From: Nitrospirota bacterium
GTDB taxonomy: Bacteria; JACPQY01
NCBI GenBank assembly: GCA_016180645.1
Contig: JACPAV010000027.1
Location: 1-57,046 of the forward strand
DNA: 57,046 nucleotides
Direction of reading: 5' to 3'
In this document: positions 34,660-42,696 of the stretch, one piece after another
Position numbering within the stretch: position 1 is the stretch's first letter
Layout of the letters: each line of letters starts with the position of its first letter
Notes under the pieces: generated by a model
What the model saw: the letters and a program-made list of their open reading frames with translations, nothing else
Databases searched by the model: none
What the model was told of the DNA's origin: nothing
Made by a program: the position numbers and the translations under genes

Positions 34660-35365
34660 GGCCGGGCGTGCCGTCGATTCGACGCGCCTCCGTCTTCACC
34701 AAGGGCAACTCGGATAGTAGCTTCCGCGCGTCGTCCAGATCCAGTCCCAACCCGGCAACGTAGGTCCGGAAAAACGACAGCGCCGGTGTTTTCAGGATCG
34801 ATGGGATCCGCCAGGCGTTCACAAATCGGCGGGCGTCGTCGAGTCGGCACCCCCGATCCGCTTCCATCACCAACAAGTATCCCCCCGGTTTCAACACCCG
34901 CACACACTCTTTCAACCCCTTCAACGGGTCCGGCCAGTGCTTGATCGATGCCGAACTGAATACGCCATCGAAAGTCCTCCGCGGGAACGGCAACTCGAGC
35001 GCCGAGGCCCTCAGTCCCCGGAAACGCGGGTTCAGCCGCTTTGTTCGCTCCCGCGCTCTTCTGACCTGCGAAAAAGCCAGGTCCAAGCCGGTCACTCGAA
35101 GCGACGGAAATCGCTTCAGAACGTCCGAAGCCATCTGGCCGCCCCCACAACCCACTTCGAGCACATGGCCCGAGCCGGGAATACGATCCTCGAAAAGGCG
35201 GATCATCTCCCGCATAAGATCCAGAACAGCCGGGGCGACGAGGTGATCGTATCCCCAAGCCTCAACGGCGCTGTAAGGAGCGGTGATGTCGAATCGTCTG
35301 CCTTCAAGCACGGCAGGAGTATTGCACCCACGGCAGGACCCCACAAGGCCCAGCGACATTCCCAA
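34634..35365 (-). CDS. SAM-dependent methyltransferase (class I)
   Basis: VLEVGCGGGQMASDVL is motif I of a Rossmann-fold methyltransferase, VTGLDLAFSQVRRAR motif II, and LPFPRRTFDGVFSSASIKHWPD the post-motif region. RVLKPGGYLLVMEA is the standard late motif. The acceptor is unknown; similarity is to UbiE/BioC-type small-molecule methyltransferases. The frame opens at TTG 35365; the ATG at 35359 is an alternative. It converges on the hydrolase with a 26-bp overlap of coding ends. Confidence 0.85.
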   Translation of the reverse strand: MGMSLGLVGSCRGCNTPAVLEGRRFDITAPYSAVEAWGYDHLVAPAVLDLMREMIRLFEDRIPGSGHVLEVGCGGGQMASDVLKRFPSLRVTGLDLAFSQVRRARERTKRLNPRFRGLRASALELPFPRRTFDGVFSSASIKHWPDPLKGLKECVRVLKPGGYLLVMEADRGCRLDDARRFVNAWRIPSILKTPALSFFRTYVAGLGLDLDDARKLLSELPLVKTEARRIDGTPGLILAGQAR

Positions 35366-35375
35366 CTGGAGTCCT

Positions 35376-35400
35376 GGTAGCCGCGGACTTCAGTCCGCGT
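35376..35400. repeat. Hairpin repeat (family A), short form
   Basis: GGTAGCCGC is followed by a perfect hairpin GCGGAC-TTCA-GTCCGC (35383-35398). The stem differs from the 31039 copy on both arms while the TTCA loop and left border are the same. It lies between the methyltransferase start and the pirin stop. Confidence 0.8.
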
Positions 35401-35416
35401 CATCTTCCCAAAGGTT

Positions 35417-36325
35417 CTACTCCGTAATCCTCCCGAATCGGCCGCTGCGGTAGTCGTCGATCGCCTCCCGAATCTCCCTTTCGGTATTCATGACAAATGG
35501 ACCGTACCGCGCCACGGGTTCCTTCAGCGGCACGCCGCCGATGAGCAGACACTCCAAGGGTGATCCCGCATCCGGCGCGCACGCCAGGGACACCTCATCC
35601 CCGTTCGCCCCGAAGATCACCATTTGCCCGTCCTCCGCCGCGCGAGCCGGCTCGCCGAGACGTCCTTCCCCGCGGAAGACCAGGCCGAAGGCGTTGTAAT
35701 TCTCAGGCACGGGTTGCGAGATCTTCGCTCCCGGCAACAAAGTGAAATGCAGATAGAGGATCGGCGTCCGCGTCTCAATCACCGCGCGCGCGCCGAGCGA
35801 CTCGCCGGCAATCACTCGCACGGTGGTCCGCCCATCTCCGCTCTTGGCGATGGGTATTTCAGGGGCCGGAATGTCCTGATACCGCGGTTTCATCATCTTG
35901 TCCTTCGCGGGAAGATTCACCCACAATTGGAACCCGTGCATGCGACCCCCCGTTTTCTGGAACGCGGCCGACGGCATTTCGGAGTGGATGACCCCCGATC
36001 CGGCCGTCATCCATTGAACATCACCCGCGGCGAGCTTCCCGGCGTTCCCGGCTGAATCCCGGTGTTCCATTTCTCCGGAAAGGACATACGTCACCGTCTC
36101 GAAACCGCGGTGGGGATGATCGGGCGCCCCCTTCGCTTCACCCGGCCCGAGGTCCGATGGCCCCATCTCATCGAGCAACAGGAATGGATCAAAATGATCC
36201 AGCGTCCTCGTCGGGAACGGCCTCCGGACATCGAATCCCGCGCCTTCCAAGGTGCGAATCCCATCAACGATTCTGGTAATCGACCGGATACCTGTCCTTT
36301 CTTCCACCAAAGACTTGAAACTCAT
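35417..36325 (-). CDS. Pirin-family bicupin protein
   Basis: Pirins are iron-binding bicupins, some with quercetinase activity. The N-terminal cupin has DPFLLLDEMGP, DHPHRGFETVTYVLSGEMEHRDSAGN (metal His and Glu) and MTAGSGVIHSEMP. The C-terminal cupin has YNAFGLVFRGEG. The length of 302 residues is normal. The ATG at 36325 lies six bases after TACAAT (36337-36332), which suggests a leaderless transcript. Confidence 0.93.
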   Translation of the reverse strand: MSFKSLVEERTGIRSITRIVDGIRTLEGAGFDVRRPFPTRTLDHFDPFLLLDEMGPSDLGPGEAKGAPDHPHRGFETVTYVLSGEMEHRDSAGNAGKLAAGDVQWMTAGSGVIHSEMPSAAFQKTGGRMHGFQLWVNLPAKDKMMKPRYQDIPAPEIPIAKSGDGRTTVRVIAGESLGARAVIETRTPILYLHFTLLPGAKISQPVPENYNAFGLVFRGEGRLGEPARAAEDGQMVIFGANGDEVSLACAPDAGSPLECLLIGGVPLKEPVARYGPFVMNTEREIREAIDDYRSGRFGRITE

Positions 36326-36485
36326 CGAGCTATTGTACACTCGCCCAGTCCACATTCCTCGTAGAAGCCTGTCGGATTAGCGGCTCCACTAATTTATTTG
36401 CGATGCCGCCGAAGCGCGCCCGAGCAGTGGCTTTGACGATTCATCCGATTTCCACGTTGTCCAAAGACTTCTACCCCCCCCCGGT

Positions 36486-36845
36486 TCATGCAGGTGCGGG
36501 CTCCCACCCCCGCAGGTAGAGCTTGAGCAGATTGTGGGTGAGGCGGATCAACCTCCACTCCTGACGAACCTTGCCCAGCCGGCGCAATAGAAATCTCCGG
36601 AACCCACGCTCACCTTCTACGGCGCCACCCCCGTGTTCTCCCTAATCGCCTCCACCATCGACCTCACCTGCTACTTGTCGTTGGCCCCCTGCGTCACCTC
36701 GCAGGCTACCACGGCCTGACTCTCCGAGTCCACCGCCGCCTGCGTGTTGTACGCCTGCTCAAAACTCTTCGTCGCACCGTCCTTCATGATCCGACTCTCG
36801 GGATCGGTAAAATTGTCCTGGTCCTTGTCCTCCGGGAGAGCCACT
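36486..36845 (-). pseudogene. Remnant of an IS1182-like transposase (C-terminal part)
   Basis: Translated on the minus strand the DNA gives LPEDKDQDNFTDPESRIM, then KSFEQAYNTQAAVDSESQ, then VTQGANDK and a TAG. A shifted frame continues with VEGERGFRRFLLRRLGKVRQ and LIRLTHNLLKLYLRGW. These are the C-terminal blocks of IS1182-family DDE transposases. At least one stop and one frameshift are present, and the N-terminal two thirds are missing. No terminal inverted repeats were found. The remaining bases 36326-36485 hold the pirin leader and no gene. Confidence 0.8.
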
Positions 36846-36890
36846 TGACAAGAAAACAGGGTTTGGTACTATGGTCCGGTGGTTGAACCA
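36845..36890 (+). promoter_or_regulatory. Promoter and GntR/FadR-type operator of the sugar-acid operon
   Basis: TTGACA (36845-36850) is followed after 16 bases by TACTAT (36867-36872). The palindrome TGGTTGAACCA (36880-36890) covers the expected start of transcription. It fits the TGGT-N3-ACCA core bound by FadR-subfamily GntR regulators such as PdhR, and the operon's second gene encodes such a regulator. The -35 box touches the edge of the transposase remnant. Confidence 0.65.
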
Positions 36891-36932
36891 GTGAACCAAA
36901 TGCAACGCCCAGCCGACCGATCGGAGGTTTCC

Positions 36933-37502
36933 ATGGCTCCATCCCCAGCTCACACGCCGGCAGCCGCCGTCTCGCTCCTGCCAACACCAGCAAACCAGGC
37001 GGTTCGCGCCCTCGAAAAGGACCTCGCCGACTTCGAGGCGACCCGCGGCGAATGGATGCGGCGGATTGCCCTCAACATCGGAAAACTTCAGCAACGATTC
37101 GGCAACAATGCTGTGGGACGCTTCGTGCTCAAACACTTCACCACCCGAATCATCGCAGGGATGATCGTCCGCCTCCGGGTGCTCGGCGTAGGTACAACGG
37201 CTCCCCAATCTGCGCGCGACCTCGTTTACGACTGGCTCAAGCTCGCCAAGTTTTTTCACGCCCCGGTGGAGGTGCAATCGATGACCCCCCATCAGGTCGT
37301 CGTGTGTCACCACGAATGCACGATGGGATTCAGGCCCGGCCAAGGCAAGCTCTGCCGCGCCAGTATGAATATGGATGTCCAGATTATCCGACGCTTGGGC
37401 GGCAAGATGACCATCGAACACACGCTGGCTGAAGGCGCGGACCACTGCCGGCACGTGATCGAGTTCCCCGCTCCTAGAGCTGAAGTAGGGGCGACTCGGT
37501 GA
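36933..37502 (+). CDS. Cys-containing protein, possibly ATC-hydrolase/V4R-like
   Basis: I am not certain of the family. The 189-residue protein has an alpha-helical N-terminal half and a C-terminal half with VVCHHECTMGF, GKLCRAS and EGADHCRHVIEF. This Cys/His layout recalls small ligand- or metal-binding domains of the V4R and L-2-amino-thiazoline-4-carboxylate hydrolase groups. No signal peptide or membrane helix is seen. The ATG at 36933 is preceded by GGAGG. It is the first gene of the operon and overlaps the regulator start by 4 bp, so it may be a sensor or an accessory enzyme. Confidence 0.5.
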   Translation: MAPSPAHTPAAAVSLLPTPANQAVRALEKDLADFEATRGEWMRRIALNIGKLQQRFGNNAVGRFVLKHFTTRIIAGMIVRLRVLGVGTTAPQSARDLVYDWLKLAKFFHAPVEVQSMTPHQVVVCHHECTMGFRPGQGKLCRASMNMDVQIIRRLGGKMTIEHTLAEGADHCRHVIEFPAPRAEVGATR

Positions 37503-38290
37503 CTCAACCCCAAACGGGCGCAAAAGCGCCTCGCACCGAGTCGATTCCGAACGGGGAGGCGCTTCAGGCCGCCTTCCACCCCATCGAGAAGCGCAAAGCG
37601 ATCTATGAGGAGGTCATTCGACAGGTCCAGAAACTCATCGAAGACGGCCGTTTCCGCCCGGGGGATCGGCTCCCCGCCGAGCGTGCGCTGGCGGACCAAT
37701 TCGGCGTGAACCGCGCCTCAGTGCGCCAGGCGCTCCATTCCCTCTACCTGCTCCGCGTCGTCGACATCCGTCCGGGCGAAGGCGCCTTCGTTCGTGATCC
37801 CCGGAAGGAAGGCAGCATCGAGGCGTTTCTCCTCGCCGTCATGTCCGAAGAAGGGCTGGATGCCCGCCTGATGGCCGAGGCCCTCGAAGCACGCCGGCTT
37901 TTGGAGGTTCCGCTCGCCGGCTGGGCCGCCGAGGGCGCGACCCCGGAAGACCTGGCGCGCCTCCGCGAGATTTACACCCGAATGGAAAAGGCCTTCGGCG
38001 CGGGCGACCCCTCCTACATCGAACTGGACTGGGAGTTCCACTTGGCCATCGACCATATGAGCGGGCGCCGCCTTCTGCCGCGCCTCCTCACCACCTTCTA
38101 TTCCATGTTCCGCGGCAAGTTCTATTCCCTCTTCGTCGAGATGGGCAAATACCACTTCTCGCTCGATGAGCATCGCAAAATCATCTCCGCTATCGAGAGA
38201 AAAGATGCCGCCGCAGCCCGACGGGCCGTTGCCGCACACCTCTCCGGCGTGGAGGGCTTCCTCGAAAGCGATTCAACCCATGCGGATTGA
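37499..38290 (+). CDS. GntR-family regulator, FadR (FCD) subfamily
   Basis: The winged helix reads IYEEVIRQVQKLIEDGRFRPGD, then LPAERALADQFGVNRASVRQAL, then IRPGEGAFVRD. The C-terminal FCD effector domain has LEARRLLEVPLAGWAA, the metal ligands in ELDWEFHLAIDHMSG (Asp and His), and later DEHRKIISAI and AVAAHLSG (further His). Such regulators usually bind sugar acids or hydroxy acids. This agrees with the dehydratase and aldolase genes downstream and with the TGGT-N3-ACCA operator at 36880. It starts with GTG. Confidence 0.92.
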   Translation: MTQPQTGAKAPRTESIPNGEALQAAFHPIEKRKAIYEEVIRQVQKLIEDGRFRPGDRLPAERALADQFGVNRASVRQALHSLYLLRVVDIRPGEGAFVRDPRKEGSIEAFLLAVMSEEGLDARLMAEALEARRLLEVPLAGWAAEGATPEDLARLREIYTRMEKAFGAGDPSYIELDWEFHLAIDHMSGRRLLPRLLTTFYSMFRGKFYSLFVEMGKYHFSLDEHRKIISAIERKDAAAARRAVAAHLSGVEGFLESDSTHAD

Positions 38291-39605
38291 AGTCCCCTGG
38301 GGCGACGCGTCACTGGCCCTCGACCTGCCCGACGATTGGGAGATCGTTCGCGCCGCCAACCCCTCCCGGCTCAAGGCCGTGGAGTCCGTTGAGCTTGAAT
38401 TGGAACGCGCGCTGTCCAATCCCATCGGCTGTGCTCCGCTGAGCAACATCCTTCGCCCCGAACATCGAGTCGCCTGTGTGGTGGACGACATCGGCCGCCC
38501 CACTCCGGCGTTCCGCCTGCTTCCTTTGATCCTCAAACGGGTTGCCTCCGCGGGTATCCCCCGCGAAAACCAGACTCTCGTGTTCGCCACGGGTCTGCAC
38601 CGCGGACTGACCGAAGAGGAAATGGTGAAGAAAGTGGGCCGGGAAGTTTTCCAGTCCGTTCGATGTATCAATCACAACGCGAAGGATGCGAACAATCTCC
38701 TCCGGCTCGGGACGACCTCCCGGGGGACACCCGCCATCTTCAACAAGGGGGTCGCCGAGGCGGACGTTCGAATTCTCGTGGGGACGATCGAGCCCCACGT
38801 CCAGGCCGGATTCGGCGGCGGCTGCAAGAACCTGCTCCCGGGAGTGGCGGCAGCCGAGAGCATCGGGGCGAATCACTTTCTGGGCGCCGACCCGGAGCAC
38901 TTCAGCATGATCGGATTCGCGCCGGACCGGAATCCCATGCGGCAGGACCTCGAAGAGGCGGCCCTGATGCTGGGGGGCGCCACGTTCATCGTCAACACCC
39001 TGCTGACTCCGAAGCTCCAAGTGGCGCGTATCCTTGCAGGGCACCCGATCCAAGCCCACCGGGAAGGGCTTTCCGCCGTAAGTCATTCCTACGCCGTGCC
39101 GCTGGAGCAGCCGGCCGACCTCGTGATTACGAATTCCTATCCGCTTGATGTGAATCTGAGACAGGACGTGAAATCCGTGGCCAATGTCCTCTTCGCGGCG
39201 AAACCCAACGGGACGATTCTCGCCTTGTTGCGATCGAGACTCGGTCTGGATGATGTCCGCATCCCATCGTCCCGGTTAGGCCTGCCCCTTGAATGGATTC
39301 GGACCCTCCTCCGCGCCGCGCCCGCTCGCGCGATCCGCGCCCTTTCCACCAGTCCTCGAACGGGGATCGCCGTGGAAGAGCGGTTCTTCCTCTATTTCGC
39401 CCTCCAGGCGCTCAAACGTAATCGCATCTTTGTGTTTTCGCCCACGCTCGCGAGCCAGGTCAACGGCAAGCTCAGAGGCATCCCTCTCAGCGGTGATCTG
39501 GATGTCGCCATCCGAGAGGTGAAACGCCGACTCCCTTCACGTCCGCGTGTGGTCGTATTTCCCGAGGGCGGAGTGACCTACCCCTTGATGGAGGGTCACG
39601 CATGA
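38280..39605 (+). CDS. LarA-type racemase/epimerase (DUF2088)
   Basis: LarA is a nickel-pincer-cofactor enzyme that racemises lactate and related hydroxy acids. The catalytic His motifs are present in ATGLHRGLT and IEPHVQAGFGGG. The cofactor Lys lies in GGGCKNLLPG. At 441 residues it fits the family. The ATG at 38280 overlaps the regulator by 11 bp. No larB/larC/larE cofactor genes lie in the window. In this operon a C2 epimerase for a sugar acid is more likely than lactate racemase. Confidence 0.85.
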   Translation: MRIEVPWGDASLALDLPDDWEIVRAANPSRLKAVESVELELERALSNPIGCAPLSNILRPEHRVACVVDDIGRPTPAFRLLPLILKRVASAGIPRENQTLVFATGLHRGLTEEEMVKKVGREVFQSVRCINHNAKDANNLLRLGTTSRGTPAIFNKGVAEADVRILVGTIEPHVQAGFGGGCKNLLPGVAAAESIGANHFLGADPEHFSMIGFAPDRNPMRQDLEEAALMLGGATFIVNTLLTPKLQVARILAGHPIQAHREGLSAVSHSYAVPLEQPADLVITNSYPLDVNLRQDVKSVANVLFAAKPNGTILALLRSRLGLDDVRIPSSRLGLPLEWIRTLLRAAPARAIRALSTSPRTGIAVEERFFLYFALQALKRNRIFVFSPTLASQVNGKLRGIPLSGDLDVAIREVKRRLPSRPRVVVFPEGGVTYPLMEGHA

Positions 39606-40570
39606 TCCTCGTAGCCGGGGGAAACGGCTACCTGGGTCGCCATCTCGTGCGAGCGCTCTCTGAACGTGGCGAATCGGTGCGGGTATTCGACCGCGTCCGC
39701 CCCACAGCCCTTCCGGAACGCTGCGTTGTGCTGCGGGGCGACGTCAGGGACGCCGACAAATGCCGCCAAGCCGTGGAGGGCTGTTCCGTCGTCTTCCACC
39801 TCGTCGGAATCATGCCGCAGGCGAAGGCATCCGAAACGCTCATGCACCAAGTTAACGTCGGAGGAACGGCCAACCTTCTCAAGGCGAGTGTCGAAGCGGG
39901 AGTGAAACGATTCGTTTTTCTTTCCAGCATGGAAGTGTACGGGGCATCCGGAAAAGTCCCTCTTGAAGAAGGCGATCAGCCGCAACCGATCGGGGAATAC
40001 GGACGCAACAAGCAGGAAGCGGAGGCGCTCTGCCTCGACACCATGAAGAAATCCGGACTTGAAGTAGTCATCCTCCGTCCTTCCACCATCGTGGGACGGC
40101 AGGTCATCGACCACCAGCTCCGCTCACTTCTCAACTGGGTCGCGCGCAAATGGCCGCTCGTCTCGATCGGCAACGGCCACAGCCGATTCCAGATGTCCTC
40201 ACTCCAGGATTGCGTCTCGGCATGCCTCCTCGCCGTCGAAAGACAGGAAGCATCCGGCCAGGTCTTCAATATCGGGGCCGACGATCCCCCGTCCATCCGG
40301 GAGTTCATGAAGTCGGTGCGCAAGTTGAGTCACAATCCGTTCCCGGTCCTCGCGGTCCCGGCGAAACCGATCAAATGGGTTCTGGCGGCGCTGGACGGGA
40401 TGGGCATCTCCGCCGTGCCCCCCGATCACTTCAAGCTCCTCGATGCCACGTTCGTGATGGACTGCAACAAGGCCAAGAGGATTCTTGGCTGGCGCCCCAC
40501 GCAGTCCAACCTTGATATGTTCCAGGAGGCCTACCAATCGTTTGTAACCGACCGAGGGAGGGAATCATGA
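39602..40570 (+). CDS. NAD-dependent epimerase/dehydratase
   Basis: An extended SDR: ILVAGGNGYLGRHLVRAL binds the dinucleotide, VFHLVGIMPQAK and FLSSMEVYGAS follow, and the catalytic YGRNKQEAE (Y-x3-K) is intact. FNIGADDPPSIREFMKSV and WRPTQSNLDMFQEAY fit the sugar-nucleotide or uronate dehydrogenase type. It overlaps larA and the next gene by 4 bp each. Oxidation of a uronic or aldonic substrate would fit the operon. Confidence 0.87.
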   Translation: MILVAGGNGYLGRHLVRALSERGESVRVFDRVRPTALPERCVVLRGDVRDADKCRQAVEGCSVVFHLVGIMPQAKASETLMHQVNVGGTANLLKASVEAGVKRFVFLSSMEVYGASGKVPLEEGDQPQPIGEYGRNKQEAEALCLDTMKKSGLEVVILRPSTIVGRQVIDHQLRSLLNWVARKWPLVSIGNGHSRFQMSSLQDCVSACLLAVERQEASGQVFNIGADDPPSIREFMKSVRKLSHNPFPVLAVPAKPIKWVLAALDGMGISAVPPDHFKLLDATFVMDCNKAKRILGWRPTQSNLDMFQEAYQSFVTDRGRES

Positions 40571-42696
40571 AAGAAAGTCCAACGCCCGAATTCACTATCG
40601 AGTATTTCCGCCGCATTCAGGCCACTCTTGAAAACGACGAGGCCTTCAAGAACTCCCTCCGGGGCGTGGAGGCCGAGTTCGGCATCGGCTATCCGGGGAA
40701 ACAGATGATTCTCTCGCTCAAGGAGGGCCGCCTCGACATTCGGGAGGGAACCCCCGAGCAAGCCGACGCGGGCGTGTTCGTCAGCGAGGAGGGCTGGAAG
40801 AAGCTCATGGCCGGCACCAATCCCGCCCGACTCCTCATTACGCGCAAACTGAAACTCCAAGGCAACTACATGCGCTACGCCAAGTTCATGGGACCCGTCC
40901 TCCAGGTTCTGGAAATCCTCCAAGGCAAGCGGCCGCTCGTCGAGGTGCCGTCGACCGTCACCCGTGAACCGTCACCCGCCCCGATGACCTCCCGCAAGAA
41001 CTCTTCCCCAGCCCCTGAAGCACAGCCTCTGACCCCTGATTCCGATCCGTACGTATTCAAGAAGAAAAGCAAGACGCTGATCGAAAGTGAGGACGGCATT
41101 CCCACCGGAGTCGTCCGGCTGGCCATCATGCGGGGCGCCGGAATTCCGGTGGATTCCATTCAGAAAAAACCGGTGATCGCCATCGCCAACACCTGGGCCG
41201 AAACCACCGCGGGACACGTCCATCTGCGCGAGCTCGCGCGCCACGTCCGGGATGGAATCCTGGAAGCCGGAGGAGTCCCGCTGGAGTTCAACGTGCTCGG
41301 ACCGTGCGACGCCTACGGCAACGGCAACTCCGGCATGCGCTATATCCTCGCCCAGCGCGAGATCATTGCGGATTCGATCGAGACGTTCGCCCGCTCCCAC
41401 TGGTTCGACGGACTCGTCACGATGTCGTCATGCGACAAGAGCAACCCCGGCGTGCTTATGGCCATCGCCCGCCTGGATCTGCCGGCCATCTGCGTTACCG
41501 GCGGCTCGAACATGATGAACGCCCGTTTCCAGAAGGGTTATCGAGGCCTCAATCATCAAAACTACGAGGACATGGCGATGAAACTCGAAACCACCACCTG
41601 CGCCACGTGCGGCTCGTGCGAACTCATGACCACCGCCAACACGATGCAGGCGGCCATGGAGGCCATGGGCATGGCGCTGCCGGGTTCGGCAACGATCCCC
41701 GGTTTCATGGTGGACAAACAATTCGCGGCGCGCGCGGCCGGCCGACGAATCGTGGGATTGATCAAGGAAGACCTCCGGCCCTCGAAGATCATGACGTACG
41801 AGGCTTTTGAGAACGCCATCATGGTCGACATGGCCATCGGCGGCTCCACCAATGCCACTCTTCATCTCCCGGCGATCGCCCACGAATGCGGATTCAAGCT
41901 TGACCTTGAACTCTTCAACAAGTACGCCGCGCGCATCCCTACTCTCGCCGGCATCGCGCCGTCCGGTCCTTTCGGCATGTTCGACCTTCACCAAGCCGGA
42001 GGAATCTTTGCCCTGATGAAGAGAATCGAGGATGATCTGCATCTGGACGCACTCACGGTAACGGGACGCACCCTCCGCGAAGAACTCCGCAGCGCGCGGG
42101 TCCTGGACGACAAGGTCATCACATCACGCGAGAAACCATTCTATCCCGAGGGGGGAACGGTCATATTGCGCGGCAACTTGGCCCCGCGCGGCTCAGTCAT
42201 CAAGCAGTCCGCTGTCGCCCGCGAATTCCACCGCTTCCGCGGACCCGCCCGTGTCTTCAACAGCGAAGCCGATACGCTGCGCGCTCTCCAAAACGATCAG
42301 ATTCAGCACGGCGACGCCGTGGTCATCCGGTACGAAGGCCCCAAGGGCGCGCCCGGGATGCCCGAAATGCTGACTGTGACGATGATGCTTGAAGCGATGG
42401 GGCTGAGAGACGTGGCCCTCGTGACCGATGGGCGATTCTCGGGCGCGAGCCACGGGCCGTGCGTCGGCCATGTCACCCCCGAGGCCTACGCCGGCGGCCC
42501 GATCGCAGCCGTCCGTGACGGAGACGCCGTGCGAATCGATATTCCGGAGCGCGGGATCGAGGTTGAGCTTTCGGAATCCGAGATTCGCAGTCGGCTGGCG
42601 GACTTCACCCCGGTCTCGCGACCCATCGAACGAGGGTATCTTCAGCGCTATCGAAGGCTCGTCGGTTCCGCCGCCGAAGGGGCCGTGCTGAGTTGA
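40567..42696 (+). CDS. SCP2 sterol-carrier domain fused to IlvD/Edd-family dehydratase
   Basis: Residues 1-120 resemble the SCP2 lipid-binding domain (LSLKEGRLDIREG, ADAGVFVSEEGWKKLMAGT, LKLQGNYMRYAKFM). A Pro/Ser linker (about 125-160) joins a complete dihydroxy-acid/sugar-acid dehydratase. Its Cys ligands lie in LGPCDAYGNGNSG, MSSCDKSNPG and CATCGSCELMTTANTM, and the base Ser in GRFSGASHGP. The family carries a [2Fe-2S] or [4Fe-4S] cluster and removes water from substrates such as galactonate, xylonate or 6-phosphogluconate. The joined reading frame is unbroken over 2,130 bp. I know of no characterised SCP2-IlvD fusion. Confidence 0.88.
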   Translation: MKESPTPEFTIEYFRRIQATLENDEAFKNSLRGVEAEFGIGYPGKQMILSLKEGRLDIREGTPEQADAGVFVSEEGWKKLMAGTNPARLLITRKLKLQGNYMRYAKFMGPVLQVLEILQGKRPLVEVPSTVTREPSPAPMTSRKNSSPAPEAQPLTPDSDPYVFKKKSKTLIESEDGIPTGVVRLAIMRGAGIPVDSIQKKPVIAIANTWAETTAGHVHLRELARHVRDGILEAGGVPLEFNVLGPCDAYGNGNSGMRYILAQREIIADSIETFARSHWFDGLVTMSSCDKSNPGVLMAIARLDLPAICVTGGSNMMNARFQKGYRGLNHQNYEDMAMKLETTTCATCGSCELMTTANTMQAAMEAMGMALPGSATIPGFMVDKQFAARAAGRRIVGLIKEDLRPSKIMTYEAFENAIMVDMAIGGSTNATLHLPAIAHECGFKLDLELFNKYAARIPTLAGIAPSGPFGMFDLHQAGGIFALMKRIEDDLHLDALTVTGRTLREELRSARVLDDKVITSREKPFYPEGGTVILRGNLAPRGSVIKQSAVAREFHRFRGPARVFNSEADTLRALQNDQIQHGDAVVIRYEGPKGAPGMPEMLTVTMMLEAMGLRDVALVTDGRFSGASHGPCVGHVTPEAYAGGPIAAVRDGDAVRIDIPERGIEVELSESEIRSRLADFTPVSRPIERGYLQRYRRLVGSAAEGAVLS

